Below, piece after piece: positions 42,566 to 55,686 of a stretch of 64,000 nt of DNA. A program made the position numbers and the translations under genes. Numbering within the stretch: position 1 is the first letter of the stretch; each line of letters opens with the position of its first letter. Location of the stretch: assembly GCF_963678635.1 (NCBI RefSeq), contig NC_087066.1:61618054-61682053 (forward strand). Reading direction: 5' to 3'. Under the pieces are notes generated by a model. It did not search any database. It saw only the letters and a list, made by a program, of their open reading frames with translations, and was not told the origin of the DNA. The stretch comes from Symsagittifera roscoffensis (lineage: Eukaryota > Xenacoelomorpha > Acoela > Convolutidae).

Positions 42566-44264
42566 AAAAAAAAAAACAGATTCAAATTCTTTTTGCACCA
42601 GTATATATTAAATAATTGGTATTTGAACTCATATTATCTATGAAAATATTTGCATGAATTTGGAAACAGGTTTTATCACAACTCTTTTACCATTGCAGAA
42701 AACAAAGTAGCGAAAGGAGCAAACCTCACGAAAATCGGCGAACAAAGTAAGGAAATTGGTTTAAATTTCCCACTTACTTCATGTTACTTTTTTCTTCAGA
42801 TAAAAAATATTCTTATTTATTAGCCGTACTTGGCAAAACAGTTTTTTTTCAATGGAACGGCCTTGATGTCTTGAGTTTGAAAAGACAAAAAATTAATTAC
42901 CTGCTGTTAAATTATTTTTTTTGAGCGCGTCATTTCAATCAATGCATATCTTACGGCCCAAGTACACCCGGTTCATCAAAATTTCATCAAAATTGCAACA
43001 CGACACCAGACTCTAGGATCAAATCAGGATTTTATCAGGCTCAAATCACTTCAATTTGAATTTCAAATTTCGCTGAGGATTATTTATAAAAAGGAACATT
43101 TGATGCAGCGACAATTTAAATGTAATTGAAGGAGACCGGCATATTATCATGTGTGACGATAAGCATGCCCATCTAGAAAAGTGCAACTCGAAGATTCGCT
43201 ATTTAATGGTTTGTTAGCTTAAGTTTGCACATTTTGAACAGCGAGCACTTAATCTATTTTTTAATTACCCGGTTGACCACCATAGACCAAAAAAGCTAAT
43301 CATACATTTCCATAAACTAAGTCTATGAAAAAATAGTTCATACCTTTTGCTAAAAAGGATTTATCGGAATTTACGAGAAATTATTTCTTGTTTTGGCATA
43401 CACGTCGGTTTATCGTACTAAATGAAAAAGAAAAATATTTTGTAAAAAAAATGCGAATCATATAGTTTCCATGTTTGGAAATTGTCTGAATAGCAATTTT
43501 TTGATGGCGACAACAAAAAGTTTTTCAAGTAATTTTGAAATCCCCAAACATTTTTCAATCGCAAAATAAGTTTTGTACTCAAACAAATATTTTCCAAAAA
43601 TTGTTTTGCTAGCAATTTTTAACTTTTTGTTAGCATAACGTAGTCTTGGATACACAAAAATGGGATTTTTTCCGTTTAACTGGATAACGTTCCTTCAAAA
43701 ACTCTCAAAAACATTTTTATCTATGCCTCGATCAGTCTCTGATAATTTAAAAGTTCAAATTTTGAAAACAAAAACATCTTTGAATTTGTTTGCCAAATAT
43801 TAATAGTTTGATGCTTTCAGTATACTAATTGCTTAACCATCGCAAGTTATTTCCAATGCAGTACAAATGCGAGACAATCAAGCCTTTGGTGACTCTAGTT
43901 TTAAGTAAGCCATAGTTTTTTGTCACTTGAGTTAGGGCACTAAGACATCCAAATTTTTTTTTGCTTTTTCCTATGGCATTTTTATGTAAGCCTTGATCAA
44001 GGGCAGTTTTACTCCCCTAACAAATCATGTTGTTTGCCAAAGTTTCAAGTTTGAACATTTTGAAAACAAAAACCATCTTTAACTCCCCCAGTAAATCATG
44101 TGGTTATCGATTTTTTTTTAAAATCTTGTTCTAATTTAATTTTGAAAATACACCCGGCTAAATCAGCTAAAGCATGCTAATAGGCATGCATGCTAATCAC
44201 ATTGCCCTCGGAGTTGATGGCCTTCCATAACTTAAGTTACATCGTACTGTCTTATGTGCTGAAA
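42566..44264. other. No gene seen
   Basis: AT-rich DNA downstream of the channel's stop codon. Short open frames have no coding character. No repeat of the families described here was recognised. Confidence 0.5.
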
Positions 44265-44635
44265 AGGAACCAGTTCGAAACAAGTTTTTATTATATTCCT
44301 GATAAATATCACTTTAAAATATTTAAAATTAACCAATCATGATCCGTGACCAAAACTTAAAAAAATTTGTATGGCTGAAACTATTTATAGTTTCAGCCAC
44401 AAAAGAATAAATTCAACTTAGCAAACAGTTGCTCTTCCTCTCCTCTAACCTAGCAAGAAAACCAGTATATACTAGATCTTTTGAGACTACGAAACGTAAG
44501 AGTAAGATTAGGATTAGTATTAGACTAAGAAGTTGAATGAATCTATATCCGGCCGAAAACAAAATAGCGTGACAAACCGACGGCGTACTTTATCGAAAAA
44601 TACTCTATGGGAAATCTATCCCGTACTTAAAATTA
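44265..44635 (+). repeat. 5' LTR of the non-autonomous element
   Basis: About 371 bp; its start is worn (GGAACCAGTT instead of TGTAACCAGTT). Hairpin GGCTGAAACTATTTATAGTTTCAGCC at 44373-44398 is intact. Confidence 0.8.
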
Positions 44636-44637
44636 TC

Positions 44638-44655
44638 TGGTGCGACCAAACGAGT
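44638..44655 (+). promoter_or_regulatory. Primer binding site of the non-autonomous element
   Basis: TGGTGCGACCAAACGAGT; the first ten bases are the same as in the giant element, two bases after the LTR. Confidence 0.7.
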
Positions 44656-46873
44656 CTCGAGCAGACCTATACAAATTTAGATTTAGAAAAGACAAACATA
44701 GAATAGAAAAATTAGATTAGAAAATTTGCAACAAATTGATCGACCAAATCGAAAAAAAGCTTGTTTCCAGGCCTCAATAAGACTAATCCAACCAAGGCAA
44801 AAATGAAGCTGCAGTCACCTCACAACCCAGACAACAAGTCGAATCTTTGCTAGGGTGAACCGAAAAAGCATACTACAACAATTAATCAACTACAAGTCTG
44901 TTTATGTAGTAAATTTTTATTCATCAATATGAGCTGCAAAAAACAGAGCTGTCAATTTACTTAGAAAGCCGTATATTTAAAAACAAAGCATATTTTGTGA
45001 TATAAACAAACACCTAGACAATGAAAAAACTCCCAACTAACTCAAAACTTTAAAATCTTTAGGAATTGTTAAACATTTTATTGTTTGTTGACCGTAAAAG
45101 AATACAAAAAACTAGTTTTTAAAAACAATTTATGATTAGTTCTTTTGTTGCTTTTGTTCTTCATCTAAGCAATCAACACATTTGAAACGAGTAATTTAAA
45201 CGTAATTCAAGATCATCAAGAACTTTCTTGGATCTTTAACCGTTTTTAAATCAATAAATTTTCATCTAAATTTTATCGAAGCCTATCCTCGTTCAACTCA
45301 AACTTATACTCTTTTGATTTAAAACCAGATCCTCTAGGCTACCTTTAGGTGTTAAGCTTCAACTTTAAATTTTGTTCTTAACTGAAATTTCATTTGAATT
45401 TAAGGCTGAGATCATCAAGTTTTTCGTTGGGTCACTTAGTATTACTATCCCCCTCTTAAAACTAGTGTCTAACGACCTCAAAAATTGATTCGCTTTCCCA
45501 CTTTTATACACGAAGCTGGATTAATATAAATTCTTCCAACAAAATAACCATTAAATTTAGGCTATAAAATAAAACAAGGCTATAATTTCTACACAGAAAA
45601 AAATTATAAAAACTAAATTTTCCAGATTACGAAACACTGTTTCGGAATCTGACTCAACAACTATACAAAACTATATACGACAAAAATAAACCAGTGGACA
45701 ATCATTGATAAAATTTTTTTAATCCGAAGCTAGAAGAGCATCAACAATCAAAAGCAAACGCAGAATTTAAAAAAATTTATAGTCGAAAACCAGTGAGATT
45801 AAATAGCTTGAATCAACCCATAACACACTTTGAAAATTATATATTGACCGTAATATCGCACGAAAATTGATTCAAAACGCAAAAGTTTTGACAATGACTC
45901 TATCCTCCTACTTGTCATTGATCCGATAAGTGACCCGTCAAAAGGACAAGTCTAATTTTGCCACATTTTAAAAGTAATTTTTTTCGAAAAGAATATAGCA
46001 CATGCCAACAAGAACTTCCAGAAAAAAAATTACGTAACGCAGTAAAATTTATACGCAGCAAGAAAATAATATAATTATGTCGTAGGTTATTTATACAAAG
46101 TTTTGATTTAAAAATGAGTAAAAAATTAAGATAAAAACTAATGTTTTTTATGTGTGCTACAGGTTTGCAAACCATCTCAAATTCGTTATTTGTCTCACCC
46201 ACACTTTTCACATAATTTAACGTAATTTTCCGCTACACTACTTGAGATAAAAAGAGTTTCTAGACTGGTAATCTAACTGATAACAGCTTTAACTCACTTT
46301 TACGCGTTTCAAGATTTCGTTGATCCCAGTTGGAGGATGAAATTAAAGCTAAACTTTCATAACCAATACAGCTCACTAACACCACTAAACCAACAAGATG
46401 TACAGGAAAATCTCACGGTATTCAAACCAGAATGAACACAGATTAAAATGGATAAAATATTCGTTTGATCTCAAAATGAAGAAATTAGTAAGACCACATG
46501 AAACGCTAATACAATTAATGGGAATACAAACTAAACATGATTCGTTTTTGAGAAAAGGACACAACCAAAATAAAAAAAAATAAAAAACTTCTGATACAAA
46601 AAAGTTACACACAAACAGAGACTCTATTCAAAGAGACATCACCTCTCCTCTAGCCTCGACCAGCTAAACATTAGGACCCCGACTCCGACTCCATTTTTAC
46701 TAGGAGAAACTCTAATGTATAAAAGTCTTTAATAACCGAACTAATTAAAACGCTTTTGCCAAAATAACTAACAAAAGCGATAACTAAAACCGAAAATACT
46801 AACAAGGTTCAAGATATATAATGTAAAAGGTTTCTCAGAGCAAAATAACGAGCAAAAAAGGGAAGATGAAAAC

Positions 46874-47089
46874 TTGACGGCATTTTCACTCTGGAATGGC
46901 AAATCTATTGTTTTTGCTAGCCGCAGTCACAAACCTCGCACGATACAAAGCATAGAGCTAATATCGCACCAAAGGTATCCATTGAACAAGAACAATGGTC
47001 AACTCGATTTTGAACTCAGAATTACGTATCCTAGTCATTTGGCGCTTCACTCGGAGAAACCAAACCCTATCTCGCTATTTGATAAATAA
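46874..47089 (+). CDS. Small 3' ORF of the non-autonomous element
   Basis: About 71 codons (TAFSLWNGKSIVFASRSHK opening, TTG nominal start), ending ISLFDK. It lies at the same distance from the 3' LTR as the interrupted frame at 13240-13650 and shares scattered residues with it. It may be a remnant of a longer gene; function unknown. Confidence 0.35.
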   Translation: MTAFSLWNGKSIVFASRSHKPRTIQSIELISHQRYPLNKNNGQLDFELRITYPSHLALHSEKPNPISLFDK

Positions 47090-47275
47090 TTGAGAATGCA
47101 CGTAGTCTCGCTCGACTTAACGAAATCGACTCATCACTATGTCAATCTGCAACCTTGACGCGATTCTTTAACCCTCTTTTCTCTTCACTCTCCTTAAAGA
47201 ATCTACACAATTCAATCCATCCATCCTTCACTCGGAAAAACTTAAAACTTAAAAATTTCCTAAGCCCCGGATGGG

Positions 47276-47647
47276 TGTAACCAGTTCAAAACAAATATTT
47301 GATTTAACCAACTATATTCTTGATAACCGTAAAGTACTTAGAAATAACCAATCAAGATCCATGACTAAAACGTACAATAATTTGTCAGGCTGAAACTATT
47401 TATAGTTTCAGCCAGAAAAGAATAAATGTAACTTAGCAAACAGTTGCTCTTTCTCTCCTTTAACCTCGCAAGAATACCAGTACATGCTAGATCTTTTGAG
47501 ACTAGGAATATAAGGGTAAGATTAGGATTGGTATTAGACCAAGAAGTTGCACGAATCTATCCGGCCCAAAAAAAGATAGGGTGACGAATATACGGTGTAC
47601 TTTATCCGAAAAAACTCTATGAGAAAGCCACCCCGGACTTAAAATCA
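47276..47647 (+). repeat. 3' LTR of the non-autonomous element
   Basis: Begins TGTAACCAGTTC directly after CCCCGGATGGG (priming tract, same word as beside 13194) and ends near AAAATCA. Hairpin at 47389-47414. Confidence 0.8.
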
Positions 47648-48600
47648 GGTGGTTGACTAAGATTTCACACTGTTTCATATTCTAAGACTTCTAAATCACA
47701 AAACAAAATCGATTTTCTCGAACCGTTGTTTGAAAAAGGTTCTGCGCATTACTTTTGATGCTGGGCAGAAGGTTGACGGTTAGTCAAGAGAAATTTGTAA
47801 AAAACGGCCATTTGAGTTATTCTTTAATTGAAGAAGCAACAAAAATGGGCTCATAAGATACACGACAAAAACCGAACTAAAACATTTTAAAACAATTTTT
47901 CTGAGCGTTCATATGTATTAAGCTTTTTATTCTATTTAAAATTGCAAATTTATTCACAACTTCAAGAATGGTGAGATAGCTAGATGATTAAGACGAAATT
48001 AAATTGTTTTTATAAAAAATTTCAGTTTTTTTTTCTGTGGGGGTTAATTATTCAAGCAGCAGTTTTGCTTTATTCCAGCCGAGGACTAAGAGAAGAGTCT
48101 CTTTGGGTGTTTCATTCTCGCCTTTCACCTCCTGAAAAATTCAAAATTTTTGTTATATTCCTGTGCATTCTGAAGTTTTCATATCACAAAAGAATATCAA
48201 GCTTTTCAAGATCTCACAAAAGGCATAACCTTATGTACAAAATTCTTAAATTGTTACTGTTTCGATGAAATTAACAACTTCAATTTGGATGAATTTTTTT
48301 GGGTATTTGTGTTCTCAAATAGTTAATTAAAGATGGTACTGCGCTTTTAATTGTGGTTTGATTGGAGTCATCACGGTTAGTCAGTGGTGTGGTGATCTAG
48401 CAACTAATAACAGTTTAAGTCTTTTCCTCAGCCGTAAGCTAGCAAGAATCAGGTCATAATTTACATTCCGAAGTAAAATTTATAAAAAATATTAAAAATT
48501 CAAATTACTTAAAGGCTGTTTAACTTGCTCAAAGTTGCTTTTGCTAGATAAAATCAAAAATTTTGCAAAAGAATGTATTTTTTAAAATCTGCCTCTCACA
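47648..48600. other. No gene seen
   Basis: A 94-codon open frame at 47984-48268 is hydrophobic and AT-driven. Its middle (YSSRGLREESLWVFHSRLSP) looks slightly coding-like, but there is no family match or splice context I trust. Confidence 0.4.
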
Positions 48601-48609
48601 CAATTGAGA

Positions 48610-48780
48610 TGGGACAGGGCTGATATCTCATAGAATACTTATAGATAGAATACACCTTCTGTTTGTCACCTTCTAATTTCAAATAGATAGGTTCGTGCAA
48701 CTTCCTAGTCCAAACATGATTATTACTCTTCATTCTTAGGTTTATCTTTCTTTAATTTCGTAGGTCTCAATTGATCCTAA
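48610..48780 (-). repeat. Decayed LTR fragment of the same family
   Basis: Matches the 3' half of the giant element's LTR in the same orientation: ATATCTCATAGAATA, TAGAATACACCTTCTGTTTG, GATAGGTTCGTGCAACTTC and CTAGTC, with many substitutions. No internal sequence accompanies it. Confidence 0.65.
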
Positions 48781-49269
48781 AGAAACACTGGAAATCACTC
48801 ATGTTGGAGACCAGTTTTTTTCTAGATACTTTCAAAGTGGTCTTAAAACAAAATGGAAAGTTTTGCAATAATTATTGGAGACGTTAGACAAAAAAGTCCT
48901 TGGATGTCTTTAACTTCTCCGATTATCAGGTTAATTTTTTTGTAATCAATTAAAGTTTCTTCATATCGTTTTTTATAGAGTCTGTTTGCTAATTACATGC
49001 CTAATCAAATTCTGGCTAAAATATGAAGTTTTAAAATATTTAAATTTTTAAATGCCAAATGTGTAAATGTTTATTCAATTTCTAGATTCTGCTAATTTTC
49101 TAATTGTGTATTTTAGTGATGTTTTTCCCGAAGTGGAACAAGACTCTACGTATCACAGCAAAACCGTGATTGATGCAATTACCTTTTAATTTGAGTGAAA
49201 TTTCTTTGGAAAATTCGCCCTCACATGAAATTGTAAGTAAAAAATGATGAATTTTGAGTTTGCAAACAA

Positions 49270-51600
49270 AAATTGAGAATTACCTAACTGGCAACAACTT
49301 AAACTGGATTGAATCCGTATGGTTAGCAGTTTTTTAATTGAAAATTAATAACATAAATAGTAACACTACTTTTTTAAAAAAAAACTTTCGAGCATGTTGG
49401 TTGTCTCAAAATTTCCAAGTTGGCAATTTTTAAATTCCTGTATTCAAGACAAAAACGTCCTAATTTGTTTTTAAAAGTGAGCTTAAGGCAACAATTCCAA
49501 GTATGCAGTTTTCAAATCCCTGTATTTAGACAAAATATATTCCCACCTATTTTTTTTGAAGTTGAGCAAAATTTTTTTCATGCTGTTTGACTGTATTTCA
49601 AAACGTCGAATACCGTCAGAATAAAAAAATCTACTCCGTATTATCCGTCATTTTCTTTGAAATCAAGATAACAAATAGTTAATCTAATGCGTTTTTATCC
49701 TTTTTTTGCCTCTTAATGCTAAAATTCAACAAGGATTGCATAGAATCTTGGCAGTATGAAACCGATTTTGTTTCTTTTTTTTTGCAAAACTAGGCTTATT
49801 CATGGACATGGAATATAAAACAGATTTAGTCAATTCTTTCAAGATCACTTTGTATCCTTGATAGTGATATCTGCCCTCTGCCAATAAATCTTGCGAGGCA
49901 AGACAGTTTTTTTTGCAAATTGAAAATGTTGGTTGCTGTGAGAGGATGAGAGAGTCAAGGTTCCTGATGATTCTCAGTGTCGAAGATCGTAGTGGTTTTG
50001 ATATGCTGAGGGTTCTAATGGCTCTGATGAAGCTGAAGCTCCCAATGGTTGCGAGCGTTCTGAGGCTCCTGTTCAGTCTGAGGGTGTTATGGTTTCTACT
50101 GAGACTGAAGGTCCCAATGTTACTAATAATACTGAAGGTTTTGATGTTCCTAATCGTTCCCCGAGGGCGCTAGGTCTCCTTGATTTTGGCGATGTATCGG
50201 ATGAGACTTAGAATGTGCTGATACAACTTCGGCAGAATTTTGGCAATTCCAAATTAGTTGTTCCCTTAGTCGGCTTTTATTTGCCACTTCGTTTCCGAAA
50301 ACTTTGCCTCGAATCATTGCGTCAACAATTAAACTGTTAATCAATTTCTGCTGGTTTTGAAAATTGATGTTTCAAATCGTGCGCCATACTTTTTGATTGG
50401 GATGTCGGTTGGAATTCAAACGTATAGGTCAGCGGGTGGGATGTTGTATGGTTTTAGAAGAAATGTCAGCCATTGAGGTGCCAGATGCGATACCACGGTG
50501 AGGAAGCGGTTAGAATGTCGTGATATTTTCGAAATTCAGTAAGTTGGTTTGTATGTCGCGTTCTTGATTTGTTGGAGTTCGTTTTGTACTGAAATTTTGT
50601 TCGTTTAGTTCGTTCGATTAATTTAACTCATTTTAAAATCTCAAACGAGGGCAGTGCGTTTTCCTGTAAAAATATGAGTCGGTGAACAAAAAATTTGAAT
50701 TAGCATACTGGCAACTACTTAAATTGGAATGAATCCGAATGATTTGCAGTTGGTTTAAGTGAAAATTAATAAGTTCAATAGAAACACTACATTAGAAAAA
50801 ATAAACTTTTCGAGCAAATTGGTTGTCTCAAAATTTCCAAATAGGTAAATTTCAAATCCTTGTGTTTTAGGCAAAAAAGTCAATACCCAATTTTTTTTTA
50901 AAACTGAGCTTAAGACAAAAGTTCCAAATTGACAATTTTTGAAACAATATTTTTAGACAGAAAAAATCCCCTATTTTTTTAAAATTGAGCTGAAGACAAC
51001 AATTTCAAATTGGCAATTTTCAAACCTCTGTCCTCTAGACAAAAAGTATCACATCCTTATTTCTTTAAAATTGAGCTTACAGCAACAATTTTTTTATGTT
51101 ACTTGAATGTACAGAGTCTGGGCAGTTTGAAACATATTTGATTTTTTTTTTGCAAAACCAGGTTAATTCATTGACATAGAAAATAAAACAGAAATAGTAG
51201 CCAAAATGGTTCAAATCATTTTATATCATTTCCAGTAGTTTTTTTGACTGATTCTAATTGAGTCTTTCAAATAATTCTTTTTTGCCACATCTTTTTTGAC
51301 AGTTTTGCCTCAAATTGTTGCGTCACCAAACCATTGATCAGTTTCGCTGGTTTCAAAAATTGGTTCTTCGAATCGTGCGCAATATTTTTTGATTGGGTTG
51401 TCGGATGAGATTCAAACGTATAGGGAGGTGGGCGGCTTGGATGTTGGAATGTTGTGACATGTCGAAATTCAGAAATTCGGTTTGTATGTCACGTTCTCTT
51501 TTTGTTTGTTTGAGGTCCGATTTTTACAGAAATTTTGTTTCATCAATTTGTTCCGCTATAGTTACTCAATTTTAAATTGCAATGACTAATTGTTTTCGTG
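49270..51600. repeat. Tandemly duplicated 1.0-1.4-kb repeat with gag-like remnant
   Basis: 49270-50640 is repeated, diverged, at 50690-51600: the ACTGGCAAC..ACTTAAA..GGA start is offset by about 1415 bp, while the TTTTTGATTGGG.TGTCGG part is offset by about 1010 bp. So the second copy lacks about 400 bp. On the minus strand the first copy has a frame (50150-50344) reading LINSLIVDAMIRGKVFGNEV and on to SRLREQLIWNC, resembling the C-terminal part of gypsy-type gag. Broken frames throughout; an old element relic. Confidence 0.5.
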
Positions 51601-51929
51601 TGTTAAAATATACTGTGTAATTAAAAACTTGAAATAAGGATAGTCAATACTATCAGGAAATCTAGTGTGAAATAGTTTGTCTGGTTCTATTTTTATATTT
51701 AAGTTGTTCCCTGTTCTATATTGCAAAAACATACAGGCACCTTTCAAGACTTGCTCCTGGATTCCACTGAGAATCTGTTGTTAAATTCGGCAGTCAAAAT
51801 AGAATCAGTTTGAGAATTGATTATTTTGAGGATTCCACTAACCATTAAATAAGTTATAGAACTGACAAAATTTGAGAGTTTTTTTATTATAATTGTTGTG
51901 GTTTCCACTAAAAGTTATGATTTTATTAC

Positions 51930-52840
51930 CAGTCTCGCTGAAATTGAAAAAAAACAATGATTTTAATCAATTAAAAATTGATTATAGTCTTTATTTTTGA
52001 AACCAAAATTGAATGAAATAATCAAATGTTTTAGTCAATAACAGTCGATTGTTTTCCATCTACTATTCGATACAAATATACTAGCTTATACTCAACCATA
52101 ATCGATTAGTTTTATCCCAGTTTTTTGTGTAAATGTTTTACCCAAAAAAACCATTATAACCATTTATTTTGCTTGTTTTGTCCTCGACCTTGCTTCTGAA
52201 TTACTTCTATTCTATGTTTTTGGTAGACGTTGGTTTAATTGAAAAACCATAAATTATTTTTGAAAGTTTTCAAATCAATTCAAGTTCAAATGTTTTTATT
52301 TTTCATTTTTTCTGCAAGAGAATTATGTTATGAGGCGCATTTTGTATTTTGTTAAGAGCTCATTGCTTTAATTTCGTGATTAATTTCTCGTGTAAACCGG
52401 ATTTTTTCAATTAAGATGACTAAGATGGAAGAATGTCAAAAAAATTGATTGTGCGGTAAAACTTTGTGTTACACTTTAATTGATGAATTACTTTCACACT
52501 TTAATTGATGAATTAAAGTGTGACAAGACAACTCGCTTTTAGAGATTTTTTTTTGACAAAAACCATAAAAACCCATAGTATGTAAACAAAATTACTATTA
52601 GTGTGTCAAAAACTTTGGCAAAAGAAGAGATTATAATTAAATATAAGAGATTTTCAGAAACTACTGTGTGAACTATATTCAATAATAGCCGACTATAACA
52701 TCTTGGAAAATATAACGGTTATAATCGATTATGAATCCTAGTTTTGAATCCTGGAAGACCAAATTTATGTAATTGTAATCAATTATGTTTGTCAAAAAAA
52801 TCAACCCACCAATCCGTTATAATCAATTACTTACGCCTGA
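51930..52840. other. AT-rich stretch with TAATCGATTA-like palindromes
   Basis: Words such as ATAATCGATTA (52104, 52716), AATCAATTA (52780, 52820) and CCATTATAACC (52150) recur. The same vocabulary is dense at 36330-37045. No ORF. Either relics of one repeat family or clustered homeodomain-type sites. Confidence 0.35.
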
Positions 52841-52924
52841 ATTTGGGTGCGGGTTGTCAAGTGATATCACTGAAATCATGTTTATGAACTTGTTTATGAA
52901 GAGTTTGAGAGAAAAAACAGGAAG

Positions 52925-53628
52925 CAAGAGCAAATATTCCTTCTATCTTTAGTTTAAATGCCCCCATCATTTAAACATTTTGAAAAAACTGTCTACATAT
53001 AAACTTATATTACCGTGCACGCAGGTTTTCGCTTCAACAATAGAAAGTAACGGAATATTTGTGCTCGGGGTGGGTTTTTTTTCTTCAGACAAATTTCGAC
53101 TTTTTAACTAGCCATTTTTGACGGATTTTTTTTTATATCATTCAAAAGTTATTGTTGTCTTGAGCTTAAATTTGAAAAGATAGTTCTCCTGTGACCATTT
53201 TTCGAAAAGTTGTGAGGGTTTAAAGATTGCCATTTTGGCCAATTTGGAACAATTAACGCGCGATATATTTCGCGCTATTAACGCGTAAGCGGAGATTTAA
53301 TCCGCCTTAGAAATAGTTCCAAATTGGTTCAAGAAAGCTTATATGCTATAATTGATATATTAATAGGAGCGAAATCTATCTTTTTGTACTTTATATGGCG
53401 TCTGGGGCGATGATTTTCATAAAAATTTTCAAACCTTAGAAAAAAAAATTTCATTTTATTTTATTGTATTTCATTGTTTTTTGTTATTACTGCTCATGAA
53501 ATGTGAACTCTATTGTTGAAGCGAAAACCTGCGTGCACGGTAATATAAGTTTATATGTAGACAATTTTTTCAAAATGTTTAAATGATGGGGGCATTTAAA
53601 CTAAAGATAGAAGGAATATTTGCTCTTG
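52925..53628. repeat. 119-bp near-perfect inverted repeat around a DINE-like copy
   Basis: Arms 52925-53043 and 53510-53628 are reverse complements with one mismatch that I can find (GTCTACATATAAACTTATAT, CCGTGCACGCAGGTTTTCGC and so on). The 466-bp interior (53044-53509) is a DINE-like repeat missing its true ends. A further copy starts immediately after the right arm. Could extrude as a cruciform. Confidence 0.88.
53044..53509 (+). repeat. DINE-1/helentron-like repeat, copy 4 (interior only)
   Basis: Starts AAAGTAACGGAATATTTGTG and includes the GCGCGATATATTTCGCGC core; it stops before the 3' hairpin. Very close in sequence to copy 5, which lies about 590 bp further on, so the two arose by local duplication. 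Confidence 0.8.
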
Positions 53629-54142
53629 ATACGAAAGTAACGAAATATTTGTGCTCGGGGTGGGTTTTTTTTTTCTTCAGACAAGTTTCGACTTTTTAAC
53701 TAGCCGTTTTTGACGGAATTTTTTTATATCATTCAAAAGCTATTGTTGCCCTGAGCTTAAATTTGAAAAGATAGTTCACCTGTGACCATTTCTCGTAAAG
53801 TTGTGGCGGTTTAAAGATTGCCATTTTGGCCAATTTGGAACAATTAACGCGCGATATATTTCGCGCTATTAACGCGTAAGCGGAGATTTAATCCGCCTTA
53901 GAAATCGTTCCAAATTGGTTCAAGAAAGCTTATATGCTAAAATTGATATATTAATAGGAGCGAAATCTATCTTCTTGTACTTTATATGGCGTGTGGGGCG
54001 ATGAATTTCATAAAAATTTTCAAATTTTAGAAAAAAAGTTTCATTTTAATTGTATTTCATGGTTTTTTGTTATTACTGCTCATGAAACCTCAAAAGGCAG
54101 TCGGAACATCCAGGGCTTCGCCCTGATACGAGCAGTCTTGTT
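53629..54142 (+). repeat. DINE-1/helentron-like repeat, copy 5
   Basis: Includes TACGAAAGTAACGAAATATT, the palindromic core, AGGCAGTCGGAACAT, the hairpin CAGGGCTTCGCCCTG and ATACGAGCAGTCTTGTT. A good reference copy for the 3' end. Confidence 0.85.
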
Positions 54143-54479
54143 CAATTTTGAAACCAAACTATCAATTTGACATCAATTTTTGCAGACAAGCCAAAAAGTA
54201 ATACTCTTACTGGCTCAACAAAAGCTTTGTACATCCGCAATAAAGTTTTGACATTAAACAACATTTTATACTGCCAACTGTTTTAGTTTTTCCTTCTATT
54301 TTACTATATGCGTTTTTTAGTACTTTTTTCATACAAAATAATGCTTCAGTTTCTTATCTCTTTCTAATTTTCAAGTTTATGACCTCTTAGTTTTATATCT
54401 ATATCACGCGATGCTTGTGAAAAGTTCACTTATTTTGAGTTTTTTCCTTTAATGTCAGTTTTTTGCATCCGATCAATTG

Positions 54480-55400
54480 GAAACATCTTCAACTTTTGAT
54501 TTTATTTGTTTTAGACATGAAGAATTTTGACTGTAAAAACGTATATAGTCAGCAAACATTTATCATTTTACTGTTTTGACATTCATTGGGTAATTCATTG
54601 GGAGACAAAATAATTATTAATGGTCCAAAACCGATGACCCCTTGAAACTTTGAAGTTAAATAATGTGTTTAGGGCGTTTTCATCCATCATCGCAAACTTA
54701 TTTCTGTATGTCAATTAAGATTTCAATGCTTACACTCAGCCCGTCATCTCAGCCCGTATTCATAGCTTTTCTCAACAAAAACTTCATGCAAAACCGAAAA
54801 ACTTCAAAAGCTTTTGAGAGATGCTTTTGAGAGATCTATAAAAAATTTTAACAGGTCCCGTTTTGGAGCCAGTGTTTTTCTTTTGATATCTACAACCGCC
54901 GATATAGTTTCAACTGCTGACTTTTTGCTTTGGTATCCATTTGGTTGTAAGAAATAACCACGTGTTTTGCAAAGAAATTCACTAATCTTTCGTTCACTAA
55001 TTTTTGTATAATTTTGGGCAATTTTAGGTAACGGGGCTACTGGTCTGTAATTTTTGCATTCAGATTTTTCCCTGTTTTGAAAAATGGCAACATTTTAAAA
55101 AAATTTTTGGGGGAATTATCGTTCGACAAATCTTCAATTTATTAATTGAGCAAAAGCTCACAAATTGAACGATTTATTTTTTTAAACAAATTTTTTACTT
55201 AAGTCTTTAGTTTCTGTTGCTGTTTTTTTTCTGGCACACTTTCAATTTTATTCTAAACTTCTTGTTCGTTACTTTCAAAATTAACAATGGTTGTTTCAAC
55301 TGGCTTCACATGTGAGATCTTCGGAGGTTTGCTTGATTTGCTTGCTAGCTTCTCGACAACATTTACAAAAAGTTTATCTTTTAGTCATTAGCATCACGGT
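54480..55400 (-). pseudogene. Decayed non-LTR retrotransposon (LINE) reverse transcriptase
   Basis: On the minus strand the early RT blocks are readable: CKNYRPVAPLPKIAQNYTKI (about 55055), then QPNGYQSKKSAVETIS and FFIDLSKA (about 54830), corresponding to NYRPISLLP, Q.GF....T and IDLSKAFD of CR1/Jockey-like elements. After a decayed stretch, FGPLIIILSPNELPN (about 54610-54650) matches LGPLLF..YINDLP. Upstream, LFVNVVEKLASKSSKPPKIS (about 55350) resembles the EN-RT linker. Several stops and frame changes; inactive. Confidence 0.75.
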
Positions 55401-55686
55401 CAGGCGGCTGATGATAAGTTTATCGAAAAGAAAACTGAAATCAAATTTTCAGTTGCATATTTCAGTGAGATTGAGCTCTCCAAAAAACTCAAAACCTTCA
55501 ACTTAATAGACTAGAATGTTTTTCAAAACTATTAAATTGATTCTTGTATCAAATTCGTTACAAAATTTAAGTAATTGCGAATTAACAGTAATAAAGTAGG
55601 GTCATGTAAGCTTAGATACAGTCAAATAGCGCATTAAGTTCAGAGCCATTAAAAACGTTAATCGGTAGTTTAAAATTTTTACTACT

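Larger units (their letters stand above)
44265..47647 (+). mobile_element. Non-autonomous LTR element related to the giant element
   Basis: LTRs at 44265-44635 and 47276-47647 resemble the giant element's LTRs throughout (shared ACTAGATC, GATTAGGATTGG-type, CGGCC and ACTCTATG words, same hairpin position). The primer site TGGTGCGACC follows the 5' LTR (44638). The interior is only 2.6 kb: a leader homologous to the giant element's (GTGTCTAACGACCTCA at about 45466, CAAG/CTTG hairpin at 45211) joined to its 3' region, with a small ORF. Gag, pol and envelope are absent, so it must have depended on relatives. The LTRs differ at many positions, so it is old. Confidence 0.8.
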
